From Lentibacillus sp. Marseille-P4043 (GTDB lineage Bacteria; Bacillota; Bacilli; Bacillales; Amphibacillaceae), in the NCBI RefSeq assembly GCF_900258515.1, contig NZ_LT984884.1, forward strand, positions 3,035,696 to 3,099,695: a stretch of DNA of 64,000 nucleotides. Direction: 5' to 3'. The position numbers and the translations under genes are program-made. Below are positions 57,285-64,000 of this stretch, in pieces (the first letter of the stretch is position 1; each line of letters starts with the position of its first letter). Under the pieces are notes generated by a model that worked only from the letters and a program-made list of their open reading frames with translations, was not told the origin of the DNA and did not search any database.

Positions 57285-58166
57285 TTACTCTATATTTTGA
57301 ACTTGTTCTTTGATTTTCTCAAGCTCACTTTTCAACGAAACGATCCATTCGCTAATTTTTACATCGGTGGATTTAGAGCCAATTGTATTTGTTTCGCGAT
57401 GCATTTCCTGAAGGATGAAGTCTAATTTTCTACCGATTTGCTCATCCTTTTTTATTATAGCAAAAAAATGATCAATATGACTAAGTAACCTTGTTATTTC
57501 TTCTGTAATATCGCCTTTTTCTGCTAAAAGCGCAATTTCTTGATACATATGACTACTATCAACATCGATCATGTCAGCTAAATAATCGTTGACACGCGTT
57601 TTAATCCGTTCCCGGTATTCGTGAACTACATTTGCTCGGCGTGTTTTTAATAAAGACACAACTTCCTGAATGGATTCCATTCTATCTGTTATATCCGCAA
57701 GAAGTTTTTCCCCTTCTGCCTCACGCATCTTTTGAACATGTTCGCAAGCAGTATGAAGGCCGGCTATGATCACTTCAACTTGTTGTTCAGATTGTTCTTC
57801 CATTTGTTGGATTGAAAACAAGTCTGGCATCTGTGAAAGAACAGTCATTGGAATATCACCAGTTATTTGATAGCGCTCCTTCACTTGCTTAAGTTGTTCC
57901 ACATATTGGTCCAACAACTTCCAATCTGTTTCTAGTCTCTTCTTAACAAAACCCTCACCATCAATCCGTATGAGTATTTCAATTCGTCCTCTTCCAAAAT
58001 AGGACCTGACAACTTCTTTCATCTTTTCTTCCAAGAATAAAAAAGTCGATGGAATCTTCGTATGAAAATCTAGAAACCTGTGATTAACACTCCTAATTTC
58101 GACTGTTACTATCGTATTTTCGATATAGATCACTTCTCTGCCATACCCTGTCATGCTTCTTGCCAT
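57285..58166 (-). CDS. yicC: YicC/YloC family endoribonuclease
   Basis: The 293-residue product begins MARSMTGYGREV, has VEIRSVNHRFLDFHTKIPS and ends with the conserved C-terminal block GRKLDFILQEMHRETNTIGS then DVKISEWIVSLKSELEKIKEQ. YicC family members act as RNases that cut RNA. The ATG at 58166 is preferred over a GTG at 58175. Confidence 0.94.
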   Translation of the reverse strand: MARSMTGYGREVIYIENTIVTVEIRSVNHRFLDFHTKIPSTFLFLEEKMKEVVRSYFGRGRIEILIRIDGEGFVKKRLETDWKLLDQYVEQLKQVKERYQITGDIPMTVLSQMPDLFSIQQMEEQSEQQVEVIIAGLHTACEHVQKMREAEGEKLLADITDRMESIQEVVSLLKTRRANVVHEYRERIKTRVNDYLADMIDVDSSHMYQEIALLAEKGDITEEITRLLSHIDHFFAIIKKDEQIGRKLDFILQEMHRETNTIGSKSTDVKISEWIVSLKSELEKIKEQVQNIE

Positions 58167-58205
58167 ACTTACCACATCCGTTCAATTTGCTACATGCATT
58201 TCCTT

Positions 58206-58214
58206 ATTATAACA
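58206..58214 (-). promoter_or_regulatory. Candidate extended -10 promoter for yicC
   Basis: The minus strand reads CTGTTATAATAAGG: TATAAT at 58211-58206 with TG one base upstream. It sits 40 nt before yicC, just past the yloB terminator. No good -35 is seen. Confidence 0.45.
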
Positions 58215-58226
58215 GTGATAAGAAGA

Positions 58227-58270
58227 AAAATAAAAACTTCCTCCTTGGGTAAAGAGGAAGCCTGGAAGTT
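58227..58270 (-). terminator. Rho-independent terminator after yloB
   Basis: On the minus strand AAAAACTTCC pairs with GGAAGTTTTT, with an inner CTTCCTC/GAGGAAG alternative, then ATTTTTC. It directly follows the yloB stop. Confidence 0.85.
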
Positions 58271-58271
58271 T

Positions 58272-60923
58272 TTACTTTTTTGTAAAGCCAAACAAAACAG
58301 TTGGTAACGAACTAAGTACGATGATTAACATCCAATCACGCAAACTTAAAAAAGTTGTATGAAAAACCGGCTGTAATGGTTCGAAATAGATAGCGACAAG
58401 CAATAACAGTAAAGAAGAGAGAACGGCTAACACTAAATAAATATTCTCAAATGGATTACGAGCAAAAACCGAATGATCACTGCGGCAATCAAATACGTGA
58501 ATGAGCTGAGCCATTACTAACGTCGTAAATGCAACTGTTTGACCATAAATCAAATTGTCCGGATTATTTTGATAGGACAGGATAAAAGCGATTAACGTCA
58601 CTAATCCAATTAATATGCCTCGACTAACAATTTTAAACCCAAGACCACGTGCGAAAACACCTTCTCTTGGATTTCTTGGCGCCCGTCGCATCACATCTTC
58701 CTCCGGCTTGTCCAGACCGAGAGCCATTGCTGGAAGACCATCCGTAACTAAATTAACCCATAATATCTGTACTGGTACGAGTGGAAGCGGCAATGCAAGT
58801 AACATGGCAAACAACATGACCAAAATTTCACCTACATTGGAAGCTAACAAATAGCGGATAAATTTACGAATGTTTTCATAAATATTTCGTCCTTCATTGA
58901 TCGCTGCTTTAATTGTTGCAAAGTTATCATCCATTAATATTAAGGAGGAAGCTTCTTTTGTTACATCTGTACCACTTCGCCCCATACTAATACCAATATC
59001 ACTTGCTTTAATTGCCGGAGCATCGTTCACACCATCACCGGTCATTGCCACGATATGCCCTTTTGCTTGAAAGGCATTGACAATTTTCAACTTATGTTCA
59101 GGTGTTACACGAGCAAAAACATAAACGCGATCAATAATTTCCTGTAATTCTTCTGTTGACATTTGATTTAGTTGACTTCCATCTAACACCAAACCATTTT
59201 CTGGTAACAGTTGCAAATTCATTGCTATTGCTCTAGCGGTTTTAACATGATCCCCTGTAATCATCACCGTCTTAATCCCGGCCTGTCTACATTCTGCAAT
59301 TGCTGCTTTAACTTCTTTTCTTGGAGGATCGATCATTCCGTATAACCCAATAAAAGTTAAGTCGTTCTCTAAAAATGTAGATTCAAGTGTGTCTTGACTC
59401 GATAAAGGTTTTATACCAATAGCAATGGTTCGTAATGCTTTTTCTCCCATTTGATTGATAGCCTGATCAATCTTTCCTTTCTCTGCTGCTTTCATTAACT
59501 TCCTTCCACTATTCTCCATTACAAATGAAGTTCGTGGTAGTAACACGTCTGGTGCACCTTTTGTAATCACAAAACGACGCTTGTTTTCATCTTCCACAAT
59601 TACACTCATTCGTTTACGATCTGAATCAAAGGGTATTTCCTTGACAATTCGATATTGGCCATGATCTGGTTTAAGACCGATTTTTCGTGCAGCAACTAAT
59701 AACGCTCCGTCTGTAGGATCACCATCAACATAATACTTTCCCTTTTTGATTTTCAATTCCGCATGATTACAAAGCATGCCATATAAAAGCATCGATTCTA
59801 AATTTGGAAATTTATCATTAACCTTTTCTTTATCACGAAAATAATCACCACGAATATCATAACCGTCACCGGTGACATATAAATGTTCCCCATTTAAAAA
59901 GAGTTCTTTTACCGTCATTTGGTTTTCCGTCATTGTCCCTGTTTTGTCGGAACAAATTACAGAAGCGCTACCAAGCGTTTCAACAGCCGATAGTTTTCGG
60001 ACGATTGCTTTTTTCCGTATCATCCGCTGGACACCTAACGATAATGCAACAGTTACAATTGCCGGTAACCCTTCCGGAATTGCTGCAACTGCAAGCGATA
60101 CACCAGCTAAAAACATATTGTAAACCGGATGGCCTTGATAAACGCCGACAACAACAACTAATGCCGTTAATGCCAATGCGACAAAAATTAGGATTTTACC
60201 TAATTCGGCAAGTTTATTTTCTAAAGGAGTAATAATTTTCTTCGTTTTAACCATTAATGAGGCTATCTGTCCCATTACCGTATTCATGCCTGTTCCTACA
60301 ACAATCCCCTTACCGGCTCCTCTTGTAACCAATGTTCCCATAAACGCCATATTCACTTGATCTTGTGGGTCAAGGTGATCACGCGATATTGACGAAGCGT
60401 GTTTCATAACCGGTAATGATTCGCCTGTTAGTGCGGACTCTTCCGTTTCCATGCTATTTGATTGGATAATCCGAATATCGGCCGGAATTCGATCTCCACT
60501 AGAAACACGAATAACATCACCTGCGACAATTTCTTGCGACGGGACTTTTTCCCACTCTCCATCACGTAAAACTGTGGCAACTGGTGCCGATAACTCCTTT
60601 AATTTAGCTAGCGATTTTTCAGCTTTTTGTTCCTGGAAATAACCGATGAACCCGTTCACAATAACGATAACCATTATCGCTATAGCATCAACAAATTCAC
60701 CTAACAAACCCGCTATTAATGTTGCCGCAAGTAAAACGAGCACCATAAAGTCTTGAAATTGTTTTAAAAACAGCAACCATCTGGACGTACCCTTTTCTTC
60801 TTCCAGTACGTTTGGACCAAGTTGCTTTAAGCGCTCGTCAGCTTGTTTGCCAGGTAAACCTTTGTCTGCTGCCACATTTAGCTTTTGTTCAACATGATCT
60901 ACATCTAATTGATACCATCTCAT
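58272..60923 (-). CDS. yloB: P-type Ca2+-translocating ATPase YloB
   Basis: This membrane pump exports calcium and is expressed in sporulation in B. subtilis. The 883-residue product has an N-terminal cation ATPase domain, TGES near 167-170, PEGL near 282-285, the phosphorylation motif SDKTGT with Asp326, MITGDHVKTARAIA and GDGVNDAPAIKASDIGISMG, and ten hydrophobic helices. ATG at 60923 has TTTGGAGGAATGCTCAG. It is divergent to rqcH. Confidence 0.96.
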   Translation of the reverse strand: MRWYQLDVDHVEQKLNVAADKGLPGKQADERLKQLGPNVLEEEKGTSRWLLFLKQFQDFMVLVLLAATLIAGLLGEFVDAIAIMVIVIVNGFIGYFQEQKAEKSLAKLKELSAPVATVLRDGEWEKVPSQEIVAGDVIRVSSGDRIPADIRIIQSNSMETEESALTGESLPVMKHASSISRDHLDPQDQVNMAFMGTLVTRGAGKGIVVGTGMNTVMGQIASLMVKTKKIITPLENKLAELGKILIFVALALTALVVVVGVYQGHPVYNMFLAGVSLAVAAIPEGLPAIVTVALSLGVQRMIRKKAIVRKLSAVETLGSASVICSDKTGTMTENQMTVKELFLNGEHLYVTGDGYDIRGDYFRDKEKVNDKFPNLESMLLYGMLCNHAELKIKKGKYYVDGDPTDGALLVAARKIGLKPDHGQYRIVKEIPFDSDRKRMSVIVEDENKRRFVITKGAPDVLLPRTSFVMENSGRKLMKAAEKGKIDQAINQMGEKALRTIAIGIKPLSSQDTLESTFLENDLTFIGLYGMIDPPRKEVKAAIAECRQAGIKTVMITGDHVKTARAIAMNLQLLPENGLVLDGSQLNQMSTEELQEIIDRVYVFARVTPEHKLKIVNAFQAKGHIVAMTGDGVNDAPAIKASDIGISMGRSGTDVTKEASSLILMDDNFATIKAAINEGRNIYENIRKFIRYLLASNVGEILVMLFAMLLALPLPLVPVQILWVNLVTDGLPAMALGLDKPEEDVMRRAPRNPREGVFARGLGFKIVSRGILIGLVTLIAFILSYQNNPDNLIYGQTVAFTTLVMAQLIHVFDCRSDHSVFARNPFENIYLVLAVLSSLLLLLVAIYFEPLQPVFHTTFLSLRDWMLIIVLSSLPTVLFGFTKK

Positions 60924-60954
60924 CTGAGCATTCCTCCAAATTCACCTGCACACT

Positions 60955-60982
60955 TTTTTTACACATTGGTTGAACATGTCAA
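60955..60982 (-). promoter_or_regulatory. Possible promoter for yloB
   Basis: A perfect TTGACA (60982-60977) on the minus strand is followed at 15 nt by TAAAAA. The spacing is short and the -10 poor. Confidence 0.3.
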
Positions 60983-60999
60983 TCCTTTATTCATTTCTA

Positions 61000-61028
61000 T
61001 GCAGACTCGTCCTAAAAAATGCTATAAT
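61000..61028 (+). promoter_or_regulatory. Candidate promoter for rqcH
   Basis: TATAAT at 61023-61028 is preceded by TGC, an extended -10, with TGCAGA 17 nt upstream as a weak -35. The start codon lies 20 nt downstream, leaving a very short leader. Confidence 0.55.
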
Positions 61029-61047
61029 TGCTTGAAGAGGTGATCGT

Positions 61048-62760
61048 ATGCCATTTGATGGAATTGTTACTCGTGCAGTGACAGAAGAATTAAAGAACAA
61101 TATACTCCCAGGAAAAATCACAAAAATTTATCAGCCAACAGCAACTGAACTTGTTTTAACGGTCCGGAGTCAGGGAGAAAACCACTCGTTATTATTATCC
61201 ATTCACCCAACATATGCCCGTTTTCACGTCACAGCTGATGATTATAAAAATCCAACAGAGCCACCAATGTTTTGTATGCTCCTTCGTAAACATTTATCCG
61301 GAGCTATAATTGAGTCGGTTGAACAATTTGGAATGGAACGAATTGTAACGTTCACAGTTAAAACGCGAAATGAAATTGGAGACATCGCGTACAAAACACT
61401 AGTTATCGAGTTAATGGGAAAACATAGTAATGTGATGCTGGTTGATCAGGAAAAAGGACATATCATTGATAGTCTGAAACATGTCCCGATAGCACAAAAT
61501 CGTTATCGAACCATTTTGCCTGGACATGATTACAAGTTGCCGCCTAGTCAAGGTAAATTAAACCCACTAGAAATAGATGGACAGGAATTGATAAAAAAAC
61601 TAGATTTTAACGCTGGCAAAATTGAAAACCAAATTGTCCAAACGTTACTTGGTGTTTCACCACTTGTTGCTAAAGAAATTGCATATCGAGCGAATCTTGG
61701 TTCAGCAGCTATGTATGGTGAGAAATTTATGGAACTACAGAAATTAATCAGAGCCAATACTTATACACCTGTTATTTACCAAGGCAAAAAAGAAGACTTC
61801 CATGTTTTGCCAATTACTTTACTACAAAATGAACAACAGCCTTTTTCATCAACCAATATGATGCTTGATCAATTTTATTCAGGAAAAGCAGAACGTGATC
61901 GAGTGAAACAACAAGCGAAAGATTTGTATCGGTTTATTAAAAAAGAAAAAGACAAAAATGAACGCAAACTAAAAAAACACAAAAAAACAGTCAAAAAGGC
62001 TGAAGGGGCGGAGAAGTTCCAGCGGCTCGGTGAATTATTGATAGCAAACATGCATACGGTAAAACTTGGTGATGCAACTGCTGAAGTAATCGATTATTAT
62101 GATCCTGAACAAAATAGCATTACCATTGAGTTAAATCCCAATAAAACACCAAGTGAAAATGCCCAAGGTTTCTTTAAAACGTATCAAAAGTTAAAAACAT
62201 CTAAACAGATGGTCGAGAAGGAAATTGCTAAAACAAATGAAGAAATTACTTATTTGGACCAGCTTTTACAACAAATTGATGTAGCTCGCGAGGCTGATAT
62301 AGAAGAAATACGCGATGAACTCCGTGATGAAGGATATCTGAAAAAACAGCGGCACCGCAAAAAGCAGAAAAAACAAACAAAACCAAATCCAGAACAATAC
62401 CTTGCCTCAGACGGAACATTAATTCTGGTCGGAAAAAATAATAAACAAAATGAATATGTAACAATGAAGATCGCACACCGTGATGATATATGGTTGCACA
62501 CGAAAGACATCCCTGGATCACACGTCATCATTCGTGACCGGGAGCCTAGTGAAGATACTTTGTTAGAAGCAGCAACACTGGCAGCCTATTTCAGTAAATC
62601 ACAGCAATCTTCATCCGTGCCTGTGGATTATACAAAAATACGTCATGTGAAAAAACCAAATGGCGCCAAGCCCGGATATGTTACCTATGATAATCAAAAA
62701 ACAGTTTTTGTCACCCCTAATAAACAAACAGTTGATAAATTAAGAAATAAAAACGGATGA
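61048..62760 (+). CDS. rqcH: Rqc2-like ribosome quality control protein RqcH (YloA)
   Basis: RqcH adds alanine tails to nascent chains on stalled 50S subunits. The 570-residue product has the NFACT-N domain (MPFDGIVTRAVTEELKNNIL), HhH motif, a lysine-rich coiled coil (about 290-440) and the NFACT-R domain near the end (DDIWLHTKDIPGSHVII, then AAYFSKSQQSSSVPVDYTK). AGAGGTGATCGT precedes the ATG. Confidence 0.95.
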   Translation: MPFDGIVTRAVTEELKNNILPGKITKIYQPTATELVLTVRSQGENHSLLLSIHPTYARFHVTADDYKNPTEPPMFCMLLRKHLSGAIIESVEQFGMERIVTFTVKTRNEIGDIAYKTLVIELMGKHSNVMLVDQEKGHIIDSLKHVPIAQNRYRTILPGHDYKLPPSQGKLNPLEIDGQELIKKLDFNAGKIENQIVQTLLGVSPLVAKEIAYRANLGSAAMYGEKFMELQKLIRANTYTPVIYQGKKEDFHVLPITLLQNEQQPFSSTNMMLDQFYSGKAERDRVKQQAKDLYRFIKKEKDKNERKLKKHKKTVKKAEGAEKFQRLGELLIANMHTVKLGDATAEVIDYYDPEQNSITIELNPNKTPSENAQGFFKTYQKLKTSKQMVEKEIAKTNEEITYLDQLLQQIDVAREADIEEIRDELRDEGYLKKQRHRKKQKKQTKPNPEQYLASDGTLILVGKNNKQNEYVTMKIAHRDDIWLHTKDIPGSHVIIRDREPSEDTLLEAATLAAYFSKSQQSSSVPVDYTKIRHVKKPNGAKPGYVTYDNQKTVFVTPNKQTVDKLRNKNG

Positions 62761-62787
62761 TTCGTCGTTAGAATCATCCGTTTTTTT
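62752..62787 (+). terminator. Rho-independent terminator after rqcH
   Basis: CGGATGATTC (62754-62763) pairs perfectly with GAATCATCCG (62771-62780), followed by TTTTTTT. The stem includes the rqcH stop codon. Confidence 0.93.
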
Positions 62788-62799
62788 ATGGTAAGGGAT

Positions 62800-62851
62800 T
62801 ATAAAATTTGGCTCTAATTTGTTTCGAACTGGAATAGCCACGTTCAACTCC
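62800..62851. repeat. Apparent fragment of the long multi-hairpin repeat
   Basis: ATAAAATTTGGCTCTAATTT followed by TAGCCACGTTCAACTCC closely parallels the edge of the repeat at 55750-55801 (ATAAAATTTGGCTTTAATTT ... GAGCCACGTCCAGCTCC). The rest of the repeat is missing. The fragment ends at the ohr stop codon. Confidence 0.65.
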
Positions 62852-63270
62852 TACACTGCTTTTGGATTCAATTTTACGTCAATATTTCCCCGTGTAGCTT
62901 TTGAATATGGGCATGCTTGATGAGCATCTTCCGCTAATTGTTGGGCATCTTCGGGATTCACGCCTTGTATTTCAATATTCAGTGTAACGGCAATCTTAAA
63001 TCCATCATCTTCCGGGTCCTTGCAAAAGCTTACTTCTGCATTTGTTTCCGAATCTATTTTTTTATGTTGTTGAGATGCTACTAGATTTAATGCACCATCA
63101 AAACATGCAGAATACGCTGCAGCAAAAAGCTGTTCCGGATTTGATCCTTTAGCTACCTGATTATTTGCCGGGTTAACAAGTTTAAGATCAATTAAACCAT
63201 CATCAGATTTAACATGACCATCTCGTCCATTTTTTGCAGTTGCACTTGACGTAAAAATTACATTACTCAT
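62851..63270 (-). CDS. Ohr/OsmC-family organic hydroperoxide resistance protein
   Basis: Ohr proteins are thiol peroxidases that reduce organic hydroperoxides. The 139-residue product has the two catalytic cysteines, Cys56 in GSNPEQLFAAAYSACFDGAL and Cys120 in AHQACPYSKATRGNI, and the Ohr-type N-terminus. It is probably OhrA/OhrB-like. AAAGGAGTGTTCCTAGT precedes the ATG. It lies between rqcH and a repeat element, with no ohrR in the window. Confidence 0.93.
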   Translation of the reverse strand: MSNVIFTSSATAKNGRDGHVKSDDGLIDLKLVNPANNQVAKGSNPEQLFAAAYSACFDGALNLVASQQHKKIDSETNAEVSFCKDPEDDGFKIAVTLNIEIQGVNPEDAQQLAEDAHQACPYSKATRGNIDVKLNPKAV

Positions 63271-63286
63271 ACTAGGAACACTCCTT

Positions 63287-63306
63287 TACAGTTATATAAA
63301 GCTGTA
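63287..63306. promoter_or_regulatory. Possible OhrR-type operator or promoter region upstream of ohr
   Basis: TACAGTTATATAAAGCTGTA is an imperfect 20-bp palindrome with TACAG/CTGTA ends, 17 nt upstream of the ohr start and next to a TATATAA that could be the -10. OhrR sites are A/T-rich palindromes with TACA ends; the match is weak. Confidence 0.3.
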
Positions 63307-63366
63307 TTCAAAAAGATTGCTGTTTTTTTACATAGTAGATATAAACTGCGCACTAATTACCGTTAC

Positions 63367-63476
63367 GGAAATACACTTCGCTTTCCGGGGGCTCGCGATG
63401 AGCCTCCACGTGAGAAAACCACTCACTTTGGTGTCTCATCGTCTTCGCTTTCCCCCAGGAGTCTACGTGTATTTCC
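63367..63476. repeat. Palindromic interspersed repeat, copy 3 (short form)
   Basis: Outer arms GGAAATACAC (63367-63376) and GTGTATTTCC (63467-63476) are perfect complements. Inner CGCTTTCCGGGGGC and TTTCCCCCAGGAGTC are shared with copies 1 and 2; the middle differs, with ACCACTCACTTTGGTGTCTC in place of CTGCGGGGTCTC. Confidence 0.88.
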
Positions 63477-63618
63477 TCCACTGGTGTTGTGATTTAAAAA
63501 CTCATTACATTCAGCTTTTGCTTGAGTGAATTTCTGTCCAAGGGTGAAAAAGCCTTGTGTAACGTTTAGAATCCATGGCTTTTCCCCTGTCGATAATCAG
63601 AGCACAACTACCAGCGGA

Positions 63619-63788
63619 GGCAGAATACGTAGACTCCTTGAAAATACAGTTCGATTTTCTGCGTGCGATGTAACGCTGCCGAAGCATTCCTTGTCCTGCG
63701 GGAACAGCACGAGTCTGAAGACCCCGCAGGAAGTGGTTTTCTTCCGAGGAGGCTGAAGCCGTGCCCGCGGAAAGCGAAGTATTCTGCC
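63619..63788. repeat. Palindromic interspersed repeat, copy 5 (long form, inverted)
   Basis: Outer arms GGCAGAATAC (63619-63628) and GTATTCTGCC (63779-63788) are perfect complements and differ from those of copy 4. On the minus strand it shares with copy 4 CTTTCCGCGGGCACGGCTTC, CCTCCTCGGAAG, TGCGGGGTCTTCAGAC and the extra block with AAGGAATGCTTCGGCAGC and CGCACGCAGAAAA. Confidence 0.85.
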
Positions 63789-63937
63789 GGAGCGGAATTC
63801 AGGCATTGCATCATCATTGTTACGAAAGGAAATTTCACTGTGTCGCAGTTTACATCAACTACGAAATTAAAAAGCAACAAACATTATGAAAAGAGCCTTA
63901 TATGATTGTTTGTTCCTTTATTTTCATGTAATTAAAC

Positions 63938-64000
63938 TTAAAGAAATGTTTTGGCGATGATCGTTTCAATAAAACGGTCAACCTGGGGTAATTTGCGAAC
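63938..64000 (-). CDS. Possible C-terminal end of an unidentified gene entering from the right
   Basis: A frame open from position 64000 encodes VRKLPQVDRFIETIIAKTFL and ends with TAA at 63940-63938. The composition looks protein-like and the direction fits most genes here, but only 20 codons are visible and I do not recognise the family. Confidence 0.35.
   Translation of the reverse strand, partial: VRKLPQVDRFIETIIAKTFL

Larger units (their letters stand above)
63326..63900. repeat. Composite repeat element, copy 2 (about 575 bp)
   Basis: This occupies most of the gene-free stretch from 63271 to about 63937. It has the same ends as copy 1 at 41074-41649 (TTTTACA and TAGATATAAACTGCGCACTA left; AAAGCAACAAACATTATGAA then AAGAGCCTTA right), nearly the same length, and the same arrangement of a short palindrome and an inverted long palindrome. 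Imperfect inverted repeats near the ends: CATAGTAGATATAAACTGCG (63331-63350) and a complementary block at 63840-63863. Confidence 0.85.

Noticed and set aside
63526..63905. Open frames in the right-hand composite repeat
   Set aside because: Overlapping frames on both strands with no conserved product and no start signals; explained by the repeat.

Overview
The window is a chromosomal stretch of a low-GC, endospore-forming, flagellated Firmicute of the Bacillaceae. The gene content and order closely follow the Bacillus subtilis smc-ffh-cod-fla/che region. Intergenic palindromic repeats of the sort I associate with Oceanobacillus/Virgibacillus-type genomes support a halotolerant Bacillaceae, but the genus is inference. 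Almost everything is on the minus strand, so the natural reading direction is from right to left.

Right to left: an ohr-type peroxidase gene (62.9-63.3 kb) and rqcH (plus strand, 61.0-62.8 kb) flank a P-type Ca ATPase (yloB). Next come yicC/yloC, remA, gmk, rpoZ, coaBC, priA, fmt, rsmB, prpC, prkC, rsgA, rpe, thiN and a 27-codon spoVM. rpmB (plus strand) is divergent to yloU and fakA. A purine-type permease on the plus strand and a repeat-rich 0.9 kb gap separate fakA from sdaAB-sdaAA-recG. The fatty-acid/phospholipid cluster fapR-plsX-fabD-fabG-acpP follows, then rnc, a small plus-strand yfkK-like gene, smc, ftsY, ylxM, ffh, rpsP, khpA, ylqD, rimM, trmD, rplS, lepB, rbgA, rnhB, ylqG, ylqH, sucC, sucD, dprA, topA, a small unknown gene, xerC, hslV, hslU and codY. 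The left end is the start of the flagellar fla/che operon: flgB, flgC, fliE, fliF, fliG, fliH, fliI, fliJ and a truncated motE.

The region joins lipid synthesis under FapR control, translation factors and RNA modification, SRP targeting, chromosome condensation, Ser/Thr kinase signalling, CodY nutrient sensing and flagellar assembly. Several canonical members are missing from their usual places: trmFO between topA and xerC, def between priA and fmt, and rlmN between rsmB and prpC.

The strongest anomalies are four. (1) recG is split by a single in-frame ochre codon. (2) A palindromic repeat family has five copies whose outer and inner stems differ in sequence yet stay complementary. (3) Two of those copies in each case form a composite element of about 575 bp that occurs twice. 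(4) A long multi-hairpin repeat sits directly against the rpoZ stop codon, and an apparent fragment of it sits against the ohr stop codon. No CRISPR array, tRNA, rRNA, prophage or transposase was seen.
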